Assembly (NCBI GenBank): GCA_001898035.1
Contig: MKRX01000015.1
Coordinates: 29,731 to 93,730 of the forward strand
Length of the DNA stretch: 64,000 nt
Direction: 5' to 3'
Origin: Armatimonadetes bacterium 55-13
GTDB lineage: Bacteria; Armatimonadota; Fimbriimonadia; Fimbriimonadales; Fimbriimonadaceae
The notes below the pieces were generated by a model. It did no database searches. It was not told the DNA's origin and worked only from the letters and a program-made list of their open reading frames with translations. Positions 8,966 to 16,960 of the stretch are shown piece by piece (within the stretch, counting starts at the first letter, position 1; each line of letters starts with the position of its first letter). A program made the position numbers and the translations under genes.

Positions 8966-9742
8966 ATGGGCGGGATTTTCAGGCATCTGTTTGGTTCGCC
9001 ATCGCCAACGGATATTCAGATTTGGCACTGCGAACCCTTGGTGATTCAGTCCAATGAGGACGGAATCGTCTTTGCAGGAAAAGCGGACGTCGAGTTTGAA
9101 CCCGATCCGGGAAATCCTCAATTAGGGAACGTTCGAGCAAACATCGATCTGGAGGGATGGCAACCGGCGATGAGCTTGACGAGCAGGGTGGACATGCCGA
9201 TGGTGGCAGATCCCCAAAGGAGAGTTCGGGGTGGCTTTTTAGTGTTTGGGGTCGATGGAGAAGGAAACAGTTTCACTTGGCACGTCGATGGCGCGGCCGA
9301 CCAGATTCTGATCGATCAAGAACGTCCGAACGAGGCAGTTCCGAGTCTGCCCCCAATTGGAAAGGAGCGATTGGCGGCAATGAATGCAAAGCCGATCGAG
9401 AACGAAGACGCCGAAGACTGGTTCTGCGAGCCGTTAGCGATCATTGACGATGAAGGCGTCGTGGCGTTTAGCGGGGACGCCGTTATTGGCGTGGCGAGCC
9501 ACAGCAACGAATTTCGATGGGGCACCGCTTTTGCACGCTTTGTGACCGAGGACGGTTGGCGTCCTTGTCTTCATATTGTTGAGGCAACCGAGGAATTCCA
9601 CCAATTCCGCCGTGTTAGCTTGGGGTGGACTTTTGCCGGCTACGACACGGACGGGGCTGCTTTTGTTTGGCTCACTGGCGAGGTCGCTACCGACGAGTTG
9701 ACACGACGTCAGCTCTCGCCCAACTGGAACGAGCCTGAGTAA
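8966..9742 (+). CDS. Unknown protein built from two copies of one ~115-residue domain
   Basis: 258 residues from ATG 8966; an upstream in-frame start at 8927 would run through the terminator. No known family recognised. The protein is an internal duplication: WHCEPLVIQSNEDGIVFAG near residue 20 corresponds to WFCEPLAIIDDEGVVAFSG near residue 150, and LEGWQPAM, GGFLVFGVDGEG and FTWHVDGA in copy one correspond to TEDGWRPCL, GWTFAGYDTDG and FVWLTGE in copy two. No signal peptide or membrane segment is present, so it is probably cytosolic and beta-rich. It follows the ftsZ terminator, and its tail overlaps convergent dapF by 34 bases. Confidence 0.7.
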   Translation: MGGIFRHLFGSPSPTDIQIWHCEPLVIQSNEDGIVFAGKADVEFEPDPGNPQLGNVRANIDLEGWQPAMSLTSRVDMPMVADPQRRVRGGFLVFGVDGEGNSFTWHVDGAADQILIDQERPNEAVPSLPPIGKERLAAMNAKPIENEDAEDWFCEPLAIIDDEGVVAFSGDAVIGVASHSNEFRWGTAFARFVTEDGWRPCLHIVEATEEFHQFRRVSLGWTFAGYDTDGAAFVWLTGEVATDELTRRQLSPNWNEPE

Positions 9743-10569
9743 ACGGTTTCAGCGACTCCCTCGATGGTGATAGGGGTATCCCAGTTTCTCATGGAGATAA
9801 CGATGTCGCCGCCCGGATTGTGGACTAGGATTCGGTGGTTGCCTTCGACGGGATTTGTTCGGCGAAGGTAATCGGCGGCAGCGGCCGAACTTCCGGTTCC
9901 ACAGCCCAACGTTTCGCCGACTCCTCGCTCCCAGATTCTGATTCGGAGTTCGTTCGGGGCAATTTCTTTGACAAAGATGACGCTGGTGCGATCCGGAAAG
10001 ATAGGAGCGTATTCAATTTCAGGGCCAAGCACCGAGATTTCACGATCATCCGGCAGGTCTTGGACCGGTATCACCGTATGGGTGCTCCCAGTGGTGAGGG
10101 CGCTTCCGCGGACGCGTTTGTCTTCAAAGGCACCGATTTCCTGGTCGAATAGAAAATGGACCGAATCCACCGGCACATTTTGGGGCGTGTAGTCTGCCAC
10201 CCCGATAGTGGTTCGGATCGCTCCGTTTGGATCGACTTCACATGGAACGTCTCGGTGAAGATGGGCGATGACGAATGAGGATGAAACCCAGCCTTGATCG
10301 AAAGCGTGCCGGGCGGCAATTCTTAGGCCGTTTCCGCAGAAGTCCTCGGTTCCGTCGGGGTTAAACATACGAAGAACGACTCGATCTTGAGTCTCCGTCT
10401 TGTCCATCACCAATATCCCGTCGCCGCCGATACCGAACTTTCGATCAGCGGCAGCAATGGCCAGGTCACGGAGGTTAATCCCCGCAAGGTCTTCAGCATG
10501 GAAGAGAGGAAAGTCGTTACCGATGGCTTGAAGTTTCCAGAATGGAATGGAGCGGTTAGGTGTTGGCAT
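9709..10569 (-). CDS. dapF: Diaminopimelate epimerase
   Basis: 286 residues. DapF interconverts LL- and meso-diaminopimelate, giving the peptidoglycan cross-linker and the lysine precursor. Both catalytic cysteines are visible in their usual settings: DFCGNGLR near residue 80 and LGCGTGSSAAA near residue 225. The N-terminal FWKLQAIGNDF is also typical. It sits three bases behind the stop of the unknown coiled-coil gene at the end of a long minus-strand cluster, so it is probably expressed with that gene. The usual neighbours dapA, dapB or lysA are absent. Confidence 0.95.
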   Translation of the reverse strand: MPTPNRSIPFWKLQAIGNDFPLFHAEDLAGINLRDLAIAAADRKFGIGGDGILVMDKTETQDRVVLRMFNPDGTEDFCGNGLRIAARHAFDQGWVSSSFVIAHLHRDVPCEVDPNGAIRTTIGVADYTPQNVPVDSVHFLFDQEIGAFEDKRVRGSALTTGSTHTVIPVQDLPDDREISVLGPEIEYAPIFPDRTSVIFVKEIAPNELRIRIWERGVGETLGCGTGSSAAAADYLRRTNPVEGNHRILVHNPGGDIVISMRNWDTPITIEGVAETVYSGSFQLGES

Positions 10570-10572
10570 CGC

Positions 10573-12528
10573 TTAGACGAGAGGTTCCAGATAGCATTCG
10601 GCAGAATCGACGGTCTCTCGGAACCAGAGACCATCCGGACAAACGAGGGGAAACCACCAGGCGCTAGGGCGTAGGTTAGCGTTTTGCATCCCCTTTGAGG
10701 CGATGACCGCGTTACGAATGAGGCGCATTCGCTTCAGTTCGGCTTCTAATTCAACCGAGCGACGACGATCATGAGCCTTCAAAACATCTGGAGACTGGGC
10801 AAGTTCTCGTTGAGAGCGCATGAGCGAGCGCACCCTTTCTCGAGCGACTTCGATCTCCTTGATGGTGTGCTCGATTTCAGAGATGAGTCTTTGACGCTCG
10901 GCCTCGTCCTCGGTCGTCGGGGTCTTTTCAAAGAATTTGTCGCGGAAGTGTTCGCCTTTCTGACGCTCGAGGTCAACACGCTTTGATTTCAGCGCTTTGA
11001 TTTGGCCGTACATGCTTCGTCGTTCGGTGGCAACGCTATCGATCTTCGCCCTCAGGGATTCAAGCTCGGCGTGAATGCTTTCGTAATCCCGGGAAAGGCA
11101 TTGCCATGATCCCCCAACTTGTTCCTGGAGGAAATGGATCAGGTCGATCGGACGTTTGAGACTTCCTAATGTCTGAATGAGGGCCTGCTGCTCCTCACCG
11201 ACTTGGCGCCAACGCTGAGCAAGGCTAGGAGCACAGAGCTCCTCCGTGCCGAAAGGACGATGGAAGGGTTGGGGCAAATGCAGCCAGGAACAACACACTT
11301 GAAGCGAATCCCATGCGGAGTACTTCACTCGGAGAATCGGATTGAGTTTGAGGGGAAGTCCTCGTTGGGCGAGAGCCTGATGCATGGAGCGGCTATGGCG
11401 CACATAGCTACTGGCCCCCTCATGAAACACGAAGACGAATTCGCGCGCCAGCATTCCGATCAGCGTCACGGCTTTGCCGACAAGCGTACAGTTGGGACCG
11501 AACTTTCGCTCGATGACTTCCGCCAGTTCGTAGACGTTTTGCAGCGGTTTTTTAAAGGAAGCGAACTGTGGTTGGCGGGTCATTACGACCAGACCCCGAT
11601 TTCCTATGCGAATTGTGCCTCTTCCCTTGCCAGGGATGACCAGATCGAAGGGAATGGCGCCGGAGCCGAATCGACTTAACTCATAGAGCCCGGTACCTTG
11701 GATCGCTTCATCGTAGGCACGCTTGGCGATTTCCTTTGTCTCGGGGCGGATGAAAAGGTCGAGAATCTCGAATCGAGGCTTACCTGTAGTGAGAGTGTTA
11801 AAGCGGAGGAGTTCCGTGGTTACGGTGGTGTCGATATCGACATTTACACCCGCGGCAAAACTATAGAATGCTGGAAGCAAGCGACGGTAGAAACCAGAGA
11901 GAGTGGCAGAATCTTCTTGTTCTGCGGCCTCGCAAACCTTGGCTCTCATCTCTTCGGCCAGCGCGTGAGCGGAATGACGCGACTGACCGGCAATACACTC
12001 CAGAGAACTTTCCAGGGCCCAATCAAAAGCGCTACACAGTTCCCGAAACACGGGCTGAAGGGGCATTTCAGCGGTTACCGGAGGGGCATCATCGAGAGAC
12101 ACCACCCCACGCCAGCCAAACGCCTGAGTTGCCTCGTCCAGGATATCCGGGCGCGCGCGTTTGACGGGCTCAAGTTTCAGGCCACCAGATGCCAGGGTTT
12201 CCCGTGTCACGACGGTCTCGGAGCCGAACAGGGCGGAGAATTCTCCAGCGGCGCTCCAAAGCCCCTTGGTGGTGGTGTCGTTATGGGAAAGGGTCGTGAA
12301 CTTGCCGGGTTGATGGACGCCGGATGGGATTTTGGCGAAATAGTCGGTGTCGTGAACACCGGCGACGAATCGACGTTGGTAGCCGAGCCGTTTTGAGGCC
12401 AGCGCAATACCCGCCTTCATCGGCTCATCCCAAAACACCGTTTGACCGAGAGCAAGGAACGGCGCATCCTGAGCAATCTCGTTCAATTGCTCCAAAGCTT
12501 CCTGGATACTAATTGTCGCCGTGGTCAT
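10573..12528 (-). CDS. Unknown 651-residue protein with long C-terminal coiled coil
   Basis: No known family recognised. ATG 12528 is chosen because AAGGGGCGA precedes it; an ATG at 12564 lacks a ribosome site. Residues 1-440 look globular, with a possible Rossmann-like opening (FLALGQTVFWDEPMKAG, then FVAGVHDTDYFAKIP). Residues about 465-600 are rich in Glu, Lys and Arg with heptad-like Leu/Ile spacing, suggesting an antiparallel coiled coil. The protein ends in a Trp/Cys-containing tail (WWFPLVCPDGLWF). BshC-like ligases also combine a Rossmann core and a C-terminal coiled coil, but no BshC motif was found. It lies between a thioesterase gene (gap ~40 bases) and dapF (gap 3). Confidence 0.75.
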   Translation of the reverse strand: MTTATISIQEALEQLNEIAQDAPFLALGQTVFWDEPMKAGIALASKRLGYQRRFVAGVHDTDYFAKIPSGVHQPGKFTTLSHNDTTTKGLWSAAGEFSALFGSETVVTRETLASGGLKLEPVKRARPDILDEATQAFGWRGVVSLDDAPPVTAEMPLQPVFRELCSAFDWALESSLECIAGQSRHSAHALAEEMRAKVCEAAEQEDSATLSGFYRRLLPAFYSFAAGVNVDIDTTVTTELLRFNTLTTGKPRFEILDLFIRPETKEIAKRAYDEAIQGTGLYELSRFGSGAIPFDLVIPGKGRGTIRIGNRGLVVMTRQPQFASFKKPLQNVYELAEVIERKFGPNCTLVGKAVTLIGMLAREFVFVFHEGASSYVRHSRSMHQALAQRGLPLKLNPILRVKYSAWDSLQVCCSWLHLPQPFHRPFGTEELCAPSLAQRWRQVGEEQQALIQTLGSLKRPIDLIHFLQEQVGGSWQCLSRDYESIHAELESLRAKIDSVATERRSMYGQIKALKSKRVDLERQKGEHFRDKFFEKTPTTEDEAERQRLISEIEHTIKEIEVARERVRSLMRSQRELAQSPDVLKAHDRRRSVELEAELKRMRLIRNAVIASKGMQNANLRPSAWWFPLVCPDGLWFRETVDSAECYLEPLV

Positions 12529-12570
12529 TCGCCCCTTCAAATCATACGGCGTGAGCGCGTCCATCGTTTT

Positions 12571-13002
12571 TCATATAAGTCGCTCGAATTCATTTGGGTT
12601 CCTTTCGAGCATTTCTTTCATGAAAGGTGGGATGGTCATGGCCTTACGGGTTTCAGGGCTCATGGTGACATGCCAGGTGTAGCCCTCGGTAACAGTAGCT
12701 CCCGATGACTCGTTGACGACTTCGTACTCGAACTTCATGGCGGAGCGCTTAATCTCGTTCACCCAGACACGCACAGTGATCCAGTCATCATATTTGACCT
12801 CACCCATGTACCGGAGGTGGGCCTCCACAACGGGAAGAAGAACGCCTTGTTGCTCCAAGCTCTTGTACGTAAAGCCTCGGTCCCTGCACCATGCTCCTCG
12901 CGCCTGTTCGAACCAGTACAGATAGTTGGCGTAGTAGGCATGACCCATCTGGTCCGTCTCTCCATAACGGACCCGGATGCGCTCTTCCGTGACGACGTTC
13001 AT
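12571..13002 (-). CDS. Acyl-CoA thioesterase, YbgC/4-hydroxybenzoyl-CoA family (hotdog fold)
   Basis: 143 residues, the normal size for a single hotdog domain. RVRYGETDQMGHAYYANYLYWFEQAR near the N-terminus carries the catalytic Asp and the substrate-binding loop of the YbgC/FadM branch, which hydrolyses acyl-CoA or acyl-ACP thioesters. The middle has the expected strands (VRVWVNEIKRSAMKFEYEV). YbgC is often linked to Tol-Pal in Proteobacteria; here the context is instead a MinD-like ATPase gene upstream and an unknown coiled-coil gene downstream on the same strand. The substrate is unknown. Confidence 0.88.
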   Translation of the reverse strand: MNVVTEERIRVRYGETDQMGHAYYANYLYWFEQARGAWCRDRGFTYKSLEQQGVLLPVVEAHLRYMGEVKYDDWITVRVWVNEIKRSAMKFEYEVVNESSGATVTEGYTWHVTMSPETRKAMTIPPFMKEMLERNPNEFERLI

Positions 13003-13029
13003 GCCGTCAGTAAACCCGAATCGACGGGG

Positions 13030-13866
13030 TTAGGCGGCTTTTGCTTCGGTCGCTAAGTCTTCGGTCGGACTGGTGATTCCAAAGGCGAATTCCAGCCGAT
13101 GGACGATCGTTTCCGATACATCGTAGACGTTTCGGTTGACTTGAATCCTTTGAGCAACGCCGATTACGTCCTTGGATGCCTTGAGTCGAGGGTCAGCCAG
13201 CAGAAACGGTTGGCGCGCGCGAATCCAAGGCAGAATTTCCGAATCGCATCGAACCGAACCGATGTAGCTGAGATCCGCATTGAGGAAGTGGCCGGCGATA
13301 TCGTTTAGTTTGCGGTAGACCGCCTCGGCCTGTCGCTCATGCTCCACTTGGTTCATGAGGATTTGGATGTGGGCATTCTTCTTCGACCGCAACAGAACCT
13401 TGATGGTGGCGTAGGCATCGGCCACGGAGGCGGGTTCCGGGGTTACGACGAGAATTACATCGTCGGCAGCTTTGAGGAAGGTCATCACCTTCGCATCGAC
13501 ACCGGCACCTGTATCGAAGATGAGATAGTCCGTGGATTTATCCAACTGAGCGAGTTCGAGGAGGAAATTCTGAAGGCGTTTTCGGCTGATGTTGATCAGT
13601 TTGGAGAGCCCCGCGCCCCCGCTAAGGAAACGCGTGCCTGCCGGCCCGGCGGCGATAACGTCGGCAAGGCTCAGGTTTCCGTCGATGGCATGATGGAGTG
13701 AAAAATCGGCTCCCGTTCCCAGAACGACATCGAGGTTGGCAAGGCCCAAGTCGGCATCGAACATGACAACACGACTTCCCTGTTGGGAAAGGGCGATGCC
13801 AAGATTAGCGGCAAGATTGGTCTTTCCCACTCCTCCCTTTCCGCTGGTAATGGACAAGATTCTCAT
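13030..13866 (-). CDS. MinD/FlhG-type ParA-family ATPase
   Basis: 278 residues. The deviant Walker A SGKGGVGKTN at residues 8-17, FDADLGLANLD (switch region) and DYLIFDTGAGVD (Walker B) place it in the MinD/FlhG group, which position cell structures by ATP-dependent dimerisation on membranes. After the ATPase core, VSETIVHRLEFAFG near residue 255 could be an amphipathic membrane helix, followed by an acidic tail. Its ATG overlaps the stop of the MshEN gene (TAATG), so the two are translationally coupled. No minC, minE or flhF is in the window. Positioning of pili, flagella or another envelope machine is inferred. Confidence 0.9.
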   Translation of the reverse strand: MRILSITSGKGGVGKTNLAANLGIALSQQGSRVVMFDADLGLANLDVVLGTGADFSLHHAIDGNLSLADVIAAGPAGTRFLSGGAGLSKLINISRKRLQNFLLELAQLDKSTDYLIFDTGAGVDAKVMTFLKAADDVILVVTPEPASVADAYATIKVLLRSKKNAHIQILMNQVEHERQAEAVYRKLNDIAGHFLNADLSYIGSVRCDSEILPWIRARQPFLLADPRLKASKDVIGVAQRIQVNRNVYDVSETIVHRLEFAFGITSPTEDLATEAKAA

Positions 13867-14444
13867 TAGCTCACCCTCCGCGTTGGTTCATCGAAGCCTA
13901 ATTCGGAGTAGACGGCATCCAACAACATCGTTCGATCTCGTTGAAGAACGGTCTCGGGTTCCGGCGGCTTACGGCGCCGTCGCGACTTCGCGGCAACGGG
14001 CAATGCGGGAAGCCCGTAGGCCGCGCGAATCGCCTGTAGGAGCGGGGTGCGCGGCGCTAACGATAGGCTCAGTGGTTTTCGAGCAATCATCGCGATCGTG
14101 TCGGTCAGCTCAATATTCACCGGATCGATGACGACGCACCGAAATCGGATATCGTCCTCGAGCGCAAGTACGCACCATTTCAGGGCGAACTCCGGTGTAA
14201 GCATGCTCAACGCGGCGGCCGTGGGCTTAACTTGAGAAATATCTTCCAGTTCGAATCCGTACTGGTCGGCGAGGCACTGTGCAATCTGATCTTCATCCAC
14301 ATAGCCCATGTCAATCAGAACATCGCCGATACGCCGCTTGGACTCTTGAGAGACTCTCAATCCCCGGTCCAATTTGCGACGGTCCAGGACGCCTCTACGC
14401 AGAAGCATATCTCCCAAACGCAAGTATTGCTCTCCAACACTCAT
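13866..14444 (-). CDS. Stand-alone MshEN (GspE N-terminal) domain protein, probable c-di-GMP receptor
   Basis: 192 residues from ATG 14444, preceded by GGAAG; an upstream start at 14594 would run back into the kinase gene. Residues 1-145 form a complete MshEN domain without the ATPase that normally follows it. Both long c-di-GMP motifs are recognisable: RLGDMLLRRG...LDRGL from residue 9 and RIGDVLIDMG...IAQCL from residue 38, then the DQYGFELEDIS strand. A basic Pro/Arg linker (~150-165) and an acidic helical tail complete it. MshEN domains of pilus and secretion ATPases bind c-di-GMP, so this is probably a c-di-GMP-responsive adaptor for the coupled MinD-like ATPase. Confidence 0.82.
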   Translation of the reverse strand: MSVGEQYLRLGDMLLRRGVLDRRKLDRGLRVSQESKRRIGDVLIDMGYVDEDQIAQCLADQYGFELEDISQVKPTAAALSMLTPEFALKWCVLALEDDIRFRCVVIDPVNIELTDTIAMIARKPLSLSLAPRTPLLQAIRAAYGLPALPVAAKSRRRRKPPEPETVLQRDRTMLLDAVYSELGFDEPTRRVS

Positions 14445-14502
14445 GACAGGTTTCTTCCATGTCTGTGCAGCAATGTTGAGAAAAATCTTACAAAATAATC
14501 TA

Positions 14503-15414
14503 CTAAAGATACTGGTCCGAAACGGACCGGTGTTTCTCGACGTGAGCGACGATCTCGGCGACGGTTGGCACATCCGTCGTCGCGCCAACGGCACGGCACT
14601 TCAAACATCCAGCTGCGGATGCAAATTGGAGGCAATGTGCGATCTGCCAATTTTGGGATAGTCCAAACAGCATCCCGGCCCTAAAGAGGTCTCCGGCGCC
14701 TGTGGTGTCCACGACCTTTGGCGCTGGAAAGGGTGGGTAGCTCCGCACCGGATGTTCGGGAGAACCCGCGACAAAGCCGTTGGGGCCATCGCTGAGGATC
14801 GCGAAGCATCCGTGGCGATCAACCCAGTCGTTTACCCACGCTACATTCTTTTGCATGTTGCCACGGCGCCCGGCCCAATCGGTACTACTCTGCCAAAAGA
14901 CGCCAGGCGAGAGGACTCCAGTGGACTCCTCGAAATCCATCAGATAGATCTGCATCCCGGCGTCCCTTGCCAACCGCGCGGCTAAGACGGAGGCCTTGGG
15001 CATATTCGGCTCAGCGGTGAACCAAGCCGTCGGTTCATAAGGGATCTGTTCGACGTCGATCCCAATCTCCATGGTGGAGAATCCGACACCAAACATCGTG
15101 CGCTCTCCGTCCGGCGTCACATAAATGTCACATACGGGGGTGGGCGGTTGAGAGTCCTTTTTCGCGATGTCCGCGAGAGGAAGTCTCTTCTGGTTTAGGA
15201 GTTCCTGCAGCAGGATGCCATCTCTACCCATGCCGACCGCATTTCCACACAGCAACGTTTCGGTTCCCCATCCGACCAGAGCATTAGCGGTGTTGGCCGC
15301 TTCCCCACCCAGCAGAAATCTTTCTTCGGTGATTTCAATGTAACCGCCCGGCGGCGGAAGCACGGGTGCGAGCCGCATTCGATCGATACAGATAGTGCCA
15401 AAGACGAGGATCAT
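14503..15414 (-). CDS. PfkB-family carbohydrate kinase
   Basis: 303 residues from ATG 15414. The ribokinase fold is shown by the opening ILVFGTICIDRM, the substrate-binding FLLGGEAANTANAL near residue 35, and the signature VVDTTGAGDLFRAGM near residue 240, whose Asp is the catalytic base and whose Gly-rich loop is the anion hole. The family phosphorylates sugars or nucleosides with ATP; the sugar cannot be predicted. It is the first gene of the minus-strand cluster (next gene 58 bases downstream) and is divergent from a small membrane-protein gene. Confidence 0.88.
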   Translation of the reverse strand: MILVFGTICIDRMRLAPVLPPPGGYIEITEERFLLGGEAANTANALVGWGTETLLCGNAVGMGRDGILLQELLNQKRLPLADIAKKDSQPPTPVCDIYVTPDGERTMFGVGFSTMEIGIDVEQIPYEPTAWFTAEPNMPKASVLAARLARDAGMQIYLMDFEESTGVLSPGVFWQSSTDWAGRRGNMQKNVAWVNDWVDRHGCFAILSDGPNGFVAGSPEHPVRSYPPFPAPKVVDTTGAGDLFRAGMLFGLSQNWQIAHCLQFASAAGCLKCRAVGATTDVPTVAEIVAHVEKHRSVSDQYL

Positions 15415-15463
15415 TAGATAGCCGGATTGTAGTGTATGAGCGGCTGACAGGTACGCTCAGTCA

Positions 15464-15832
15464 GTGATTTGGCTGCAGGCCCTGATCTGTTTTGGGATTT
15501 GGATTACCTACGGGGTGATCCAATCGCGGCGTTCCGCACAGATTCGGACGCAGTTTACGCAGATGTCTCGTGGCGCTCGCAGCCGAAATGGCGCTTTCCT
15601 CATGCTGGGGGGAGGAGCGCTCTTGTTTGGATGTCTGATTTTGTGTTACGTCACGGGAGGACTCACACCCAATGGATTCAAGGTTTGGGCATGGCTTCTC
15701 TTTGCGATCTGTGGGTTGGCTTTCGTTCACGCTCAGACGATGGCGATGGCGATGCTTGTTAGCCTCATGTACGACGGCGTAACATCACAGGGTGATTCTT
15801 CGTCTGACCAGCAGAAGTCCGAATCAAAATAG
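15464..15832 (+). CDS. Small unknown membrane protein
   Basis: 122 residues from GTG 15464. Three hydrophobic segments are visible, at about residues 3-20, 45-67 and 74-100, with a basic loop (QSRRSAQIRTQF) between the first two and a Ser/Asp/Lys-rich hydrophilic tail. No family recognised. It ends 11 bases before the next gene, which encodes a secreted helical protein, so the two probably form an operon. The start codon lies 49 bases from the divergent kinase gene, leaving little room for a promoter. Confidence 0.6.
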   Translation: MIWLQALICFGIWITYGVIQSRRSAQIRTQFTQMSRGARSRNGAFLMLGGGALLFGCLILCYVTGGLTPNGFKVWAWLLFAICGLAFVHAQTMAMAMLVSLMYDGVTSQGDSSSDQQKSESK

Positions 15833-15843
15833 AAGTGAAAATC

Positions 15844-16437
15844 ATGAAGCACGCTTTGCTTGTCCTCGCTCTCCTTTTTGCCCTCGTTGGCAGTTCAATT
15901 GCCCAGACGTCCGATAAAGCTAAGCGGGCGGCCGAGACCATGGACAAGTTCCGTCAGGTGGATGTCCTGACGATGCTCTTGCCAATGGTTCTGACCAAGG
16001 AGCAGATTCGCAAGATTTTGCCCGATATCGAGAAGGCTCGACAGGACGTGAAGAAACAGGAGCAGGAAGAGGCGGACCTGATTCTGAAGTACAGCGAGCG
16101 CGTAGACCAAGCCATCAAGGCTGGAGTTGACGAGGGAGAGGTTCCTAAGTCCGATCTACTCCGTGAGATGAGGGCGCTAGTTCAGACGATGACCATGAAG
16201 CGACGGGCTGTGGCCTCCGATAACGTCGACTTGGTTTTCGCCACCGTTAAAAAAGTCTTGAACGAGGGACAGCTTAAGGCAGCGGCGAACTCACTCAGGG
16301 CCAGCGATTTCATGCCAGCCGATAAGGCAGAGGCCTTGAGCGAAGACGACAAAGTGAAGCTCTTTGTACGAGAGATCCTGTTGGAACCGCACGCTTACGA
16401 GATTCTCGTGAAGATGCAGGCCGGCAAGCGCGGCTAA
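15844..16437 (+). CDS. Secreted helical protein of unknown function
   Basis: 197 residues from ATG 15844 (a GTG at 15835 is also in frame). A signal peptide is clear: MKHALLVLALLFALVGSSIAQ with cleavage likely after IAQ. The mature part is nearly all charged amphipathic helix (KILPDIEKARQDVKKQEQEEADLILKYSERV and similar), about 175 residues, with no cysteines and no lipobox. Periplasmic helical proteins with this Lys/Glu pattern resemble Spy/CpxP-type or OmpH/Skp-type chaperones in composition only; no diagnostic motif was seen. It meets the convergent purE stop codon with no gap. Confidence 0.65.
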   Translation: MKHALLVLALLFALVGSSIAQTSDKAKRAAETMDKFRQVDVLTMLLPMVLTKEQIRKILPDIEKARQDVKKQEQEEADLILKYSERVDQAIKAGVDEGEVPKSDLLREMRALVQTMTMKRRAVASDNVDLVFATVKKVLNEGQLKAAANSLRASDFMPADKAEALSEDDKVKLFVREILLEPHAYEILVKMQAGKRG

Positions 16438-16926
16438 TTAGTCGTTCAGGGTTCGATTCATTTCGGCCACTGCATCCATTTGAGATAGCCGGAAAGCCTC
16501 TAGCTTTTCGGCTATCTTTGCGTCTGACGAGCCGAGAATCCGGAGCGCAAGGAGCCCCGCGTTCTTTCCGTTGCCGATCGAGACGGTGGCGACTGGGACA
16601 CCGGCGGGCATCTGAACGATCGAGTAAAGCGAATCCACCCCGCCGAGCGCTCTCGTGGTTACTGGCACGCCAATGACGGGAAGGGTTGTGAGCGAAGCGA
16701 CCATTCCCGGCAGGTGGGCGGCCCCGCCCGCTCCGGCAACGATGACCTTCAGCCCTCTCTCGCGAGCCGTCTTAGCATATTCCACCATGGCCTCGGGAGT
16801 CCGGTGAGCGCTTACCACGCTCATCTCGAAGGGGACGCCAAATTCCGTCAGGATGTCGGCGGCAGGGCGCATTGTATCCAGATCCGTTTTGCTTCCCATG
16901 ACGATGCCGACGAGAGGTTGATCCAT
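16438..16926 (-). CDS. purE: N5-carboxyaminoimidazole ribonucleotide mutase
   Basis: 162 residues from ATG 16926 (a TTG two codons upstream is less likely). [22 protein letters not shown] and [12 protein letters not shown] are the class I PurE active-site segments; the His in SAHRTP is the catalytic one. PurE moves the carboxyl group of N5-CAIR to C4 in de novo purine synthesis, following PurK. purK is not adjacent here: it lies about 22 kb away at 39178-40287. A rhomboid gene lies upstream on the same strand (gap ~34 bases). Confidence 0.95.
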   Translation of the reverse strand: MDQPLVGIVMGSKTDLDTMRPAADILTEFGVPFEMSVVSAHRTPEAMVEYAKTARERGLKVIVAGAGGAAHLPGMVASLTTLPVIGVPVTTRALGGVDSLYSIVQMPAGVPVATVSIGNGKNAGLLALRILGSSDAKIAEKLEAFRLSQMDAVAEMNRTLND

Positions 16927-16960
16927 GGGCAATAGGATACTGCTATCGCCCGGGATCGGA

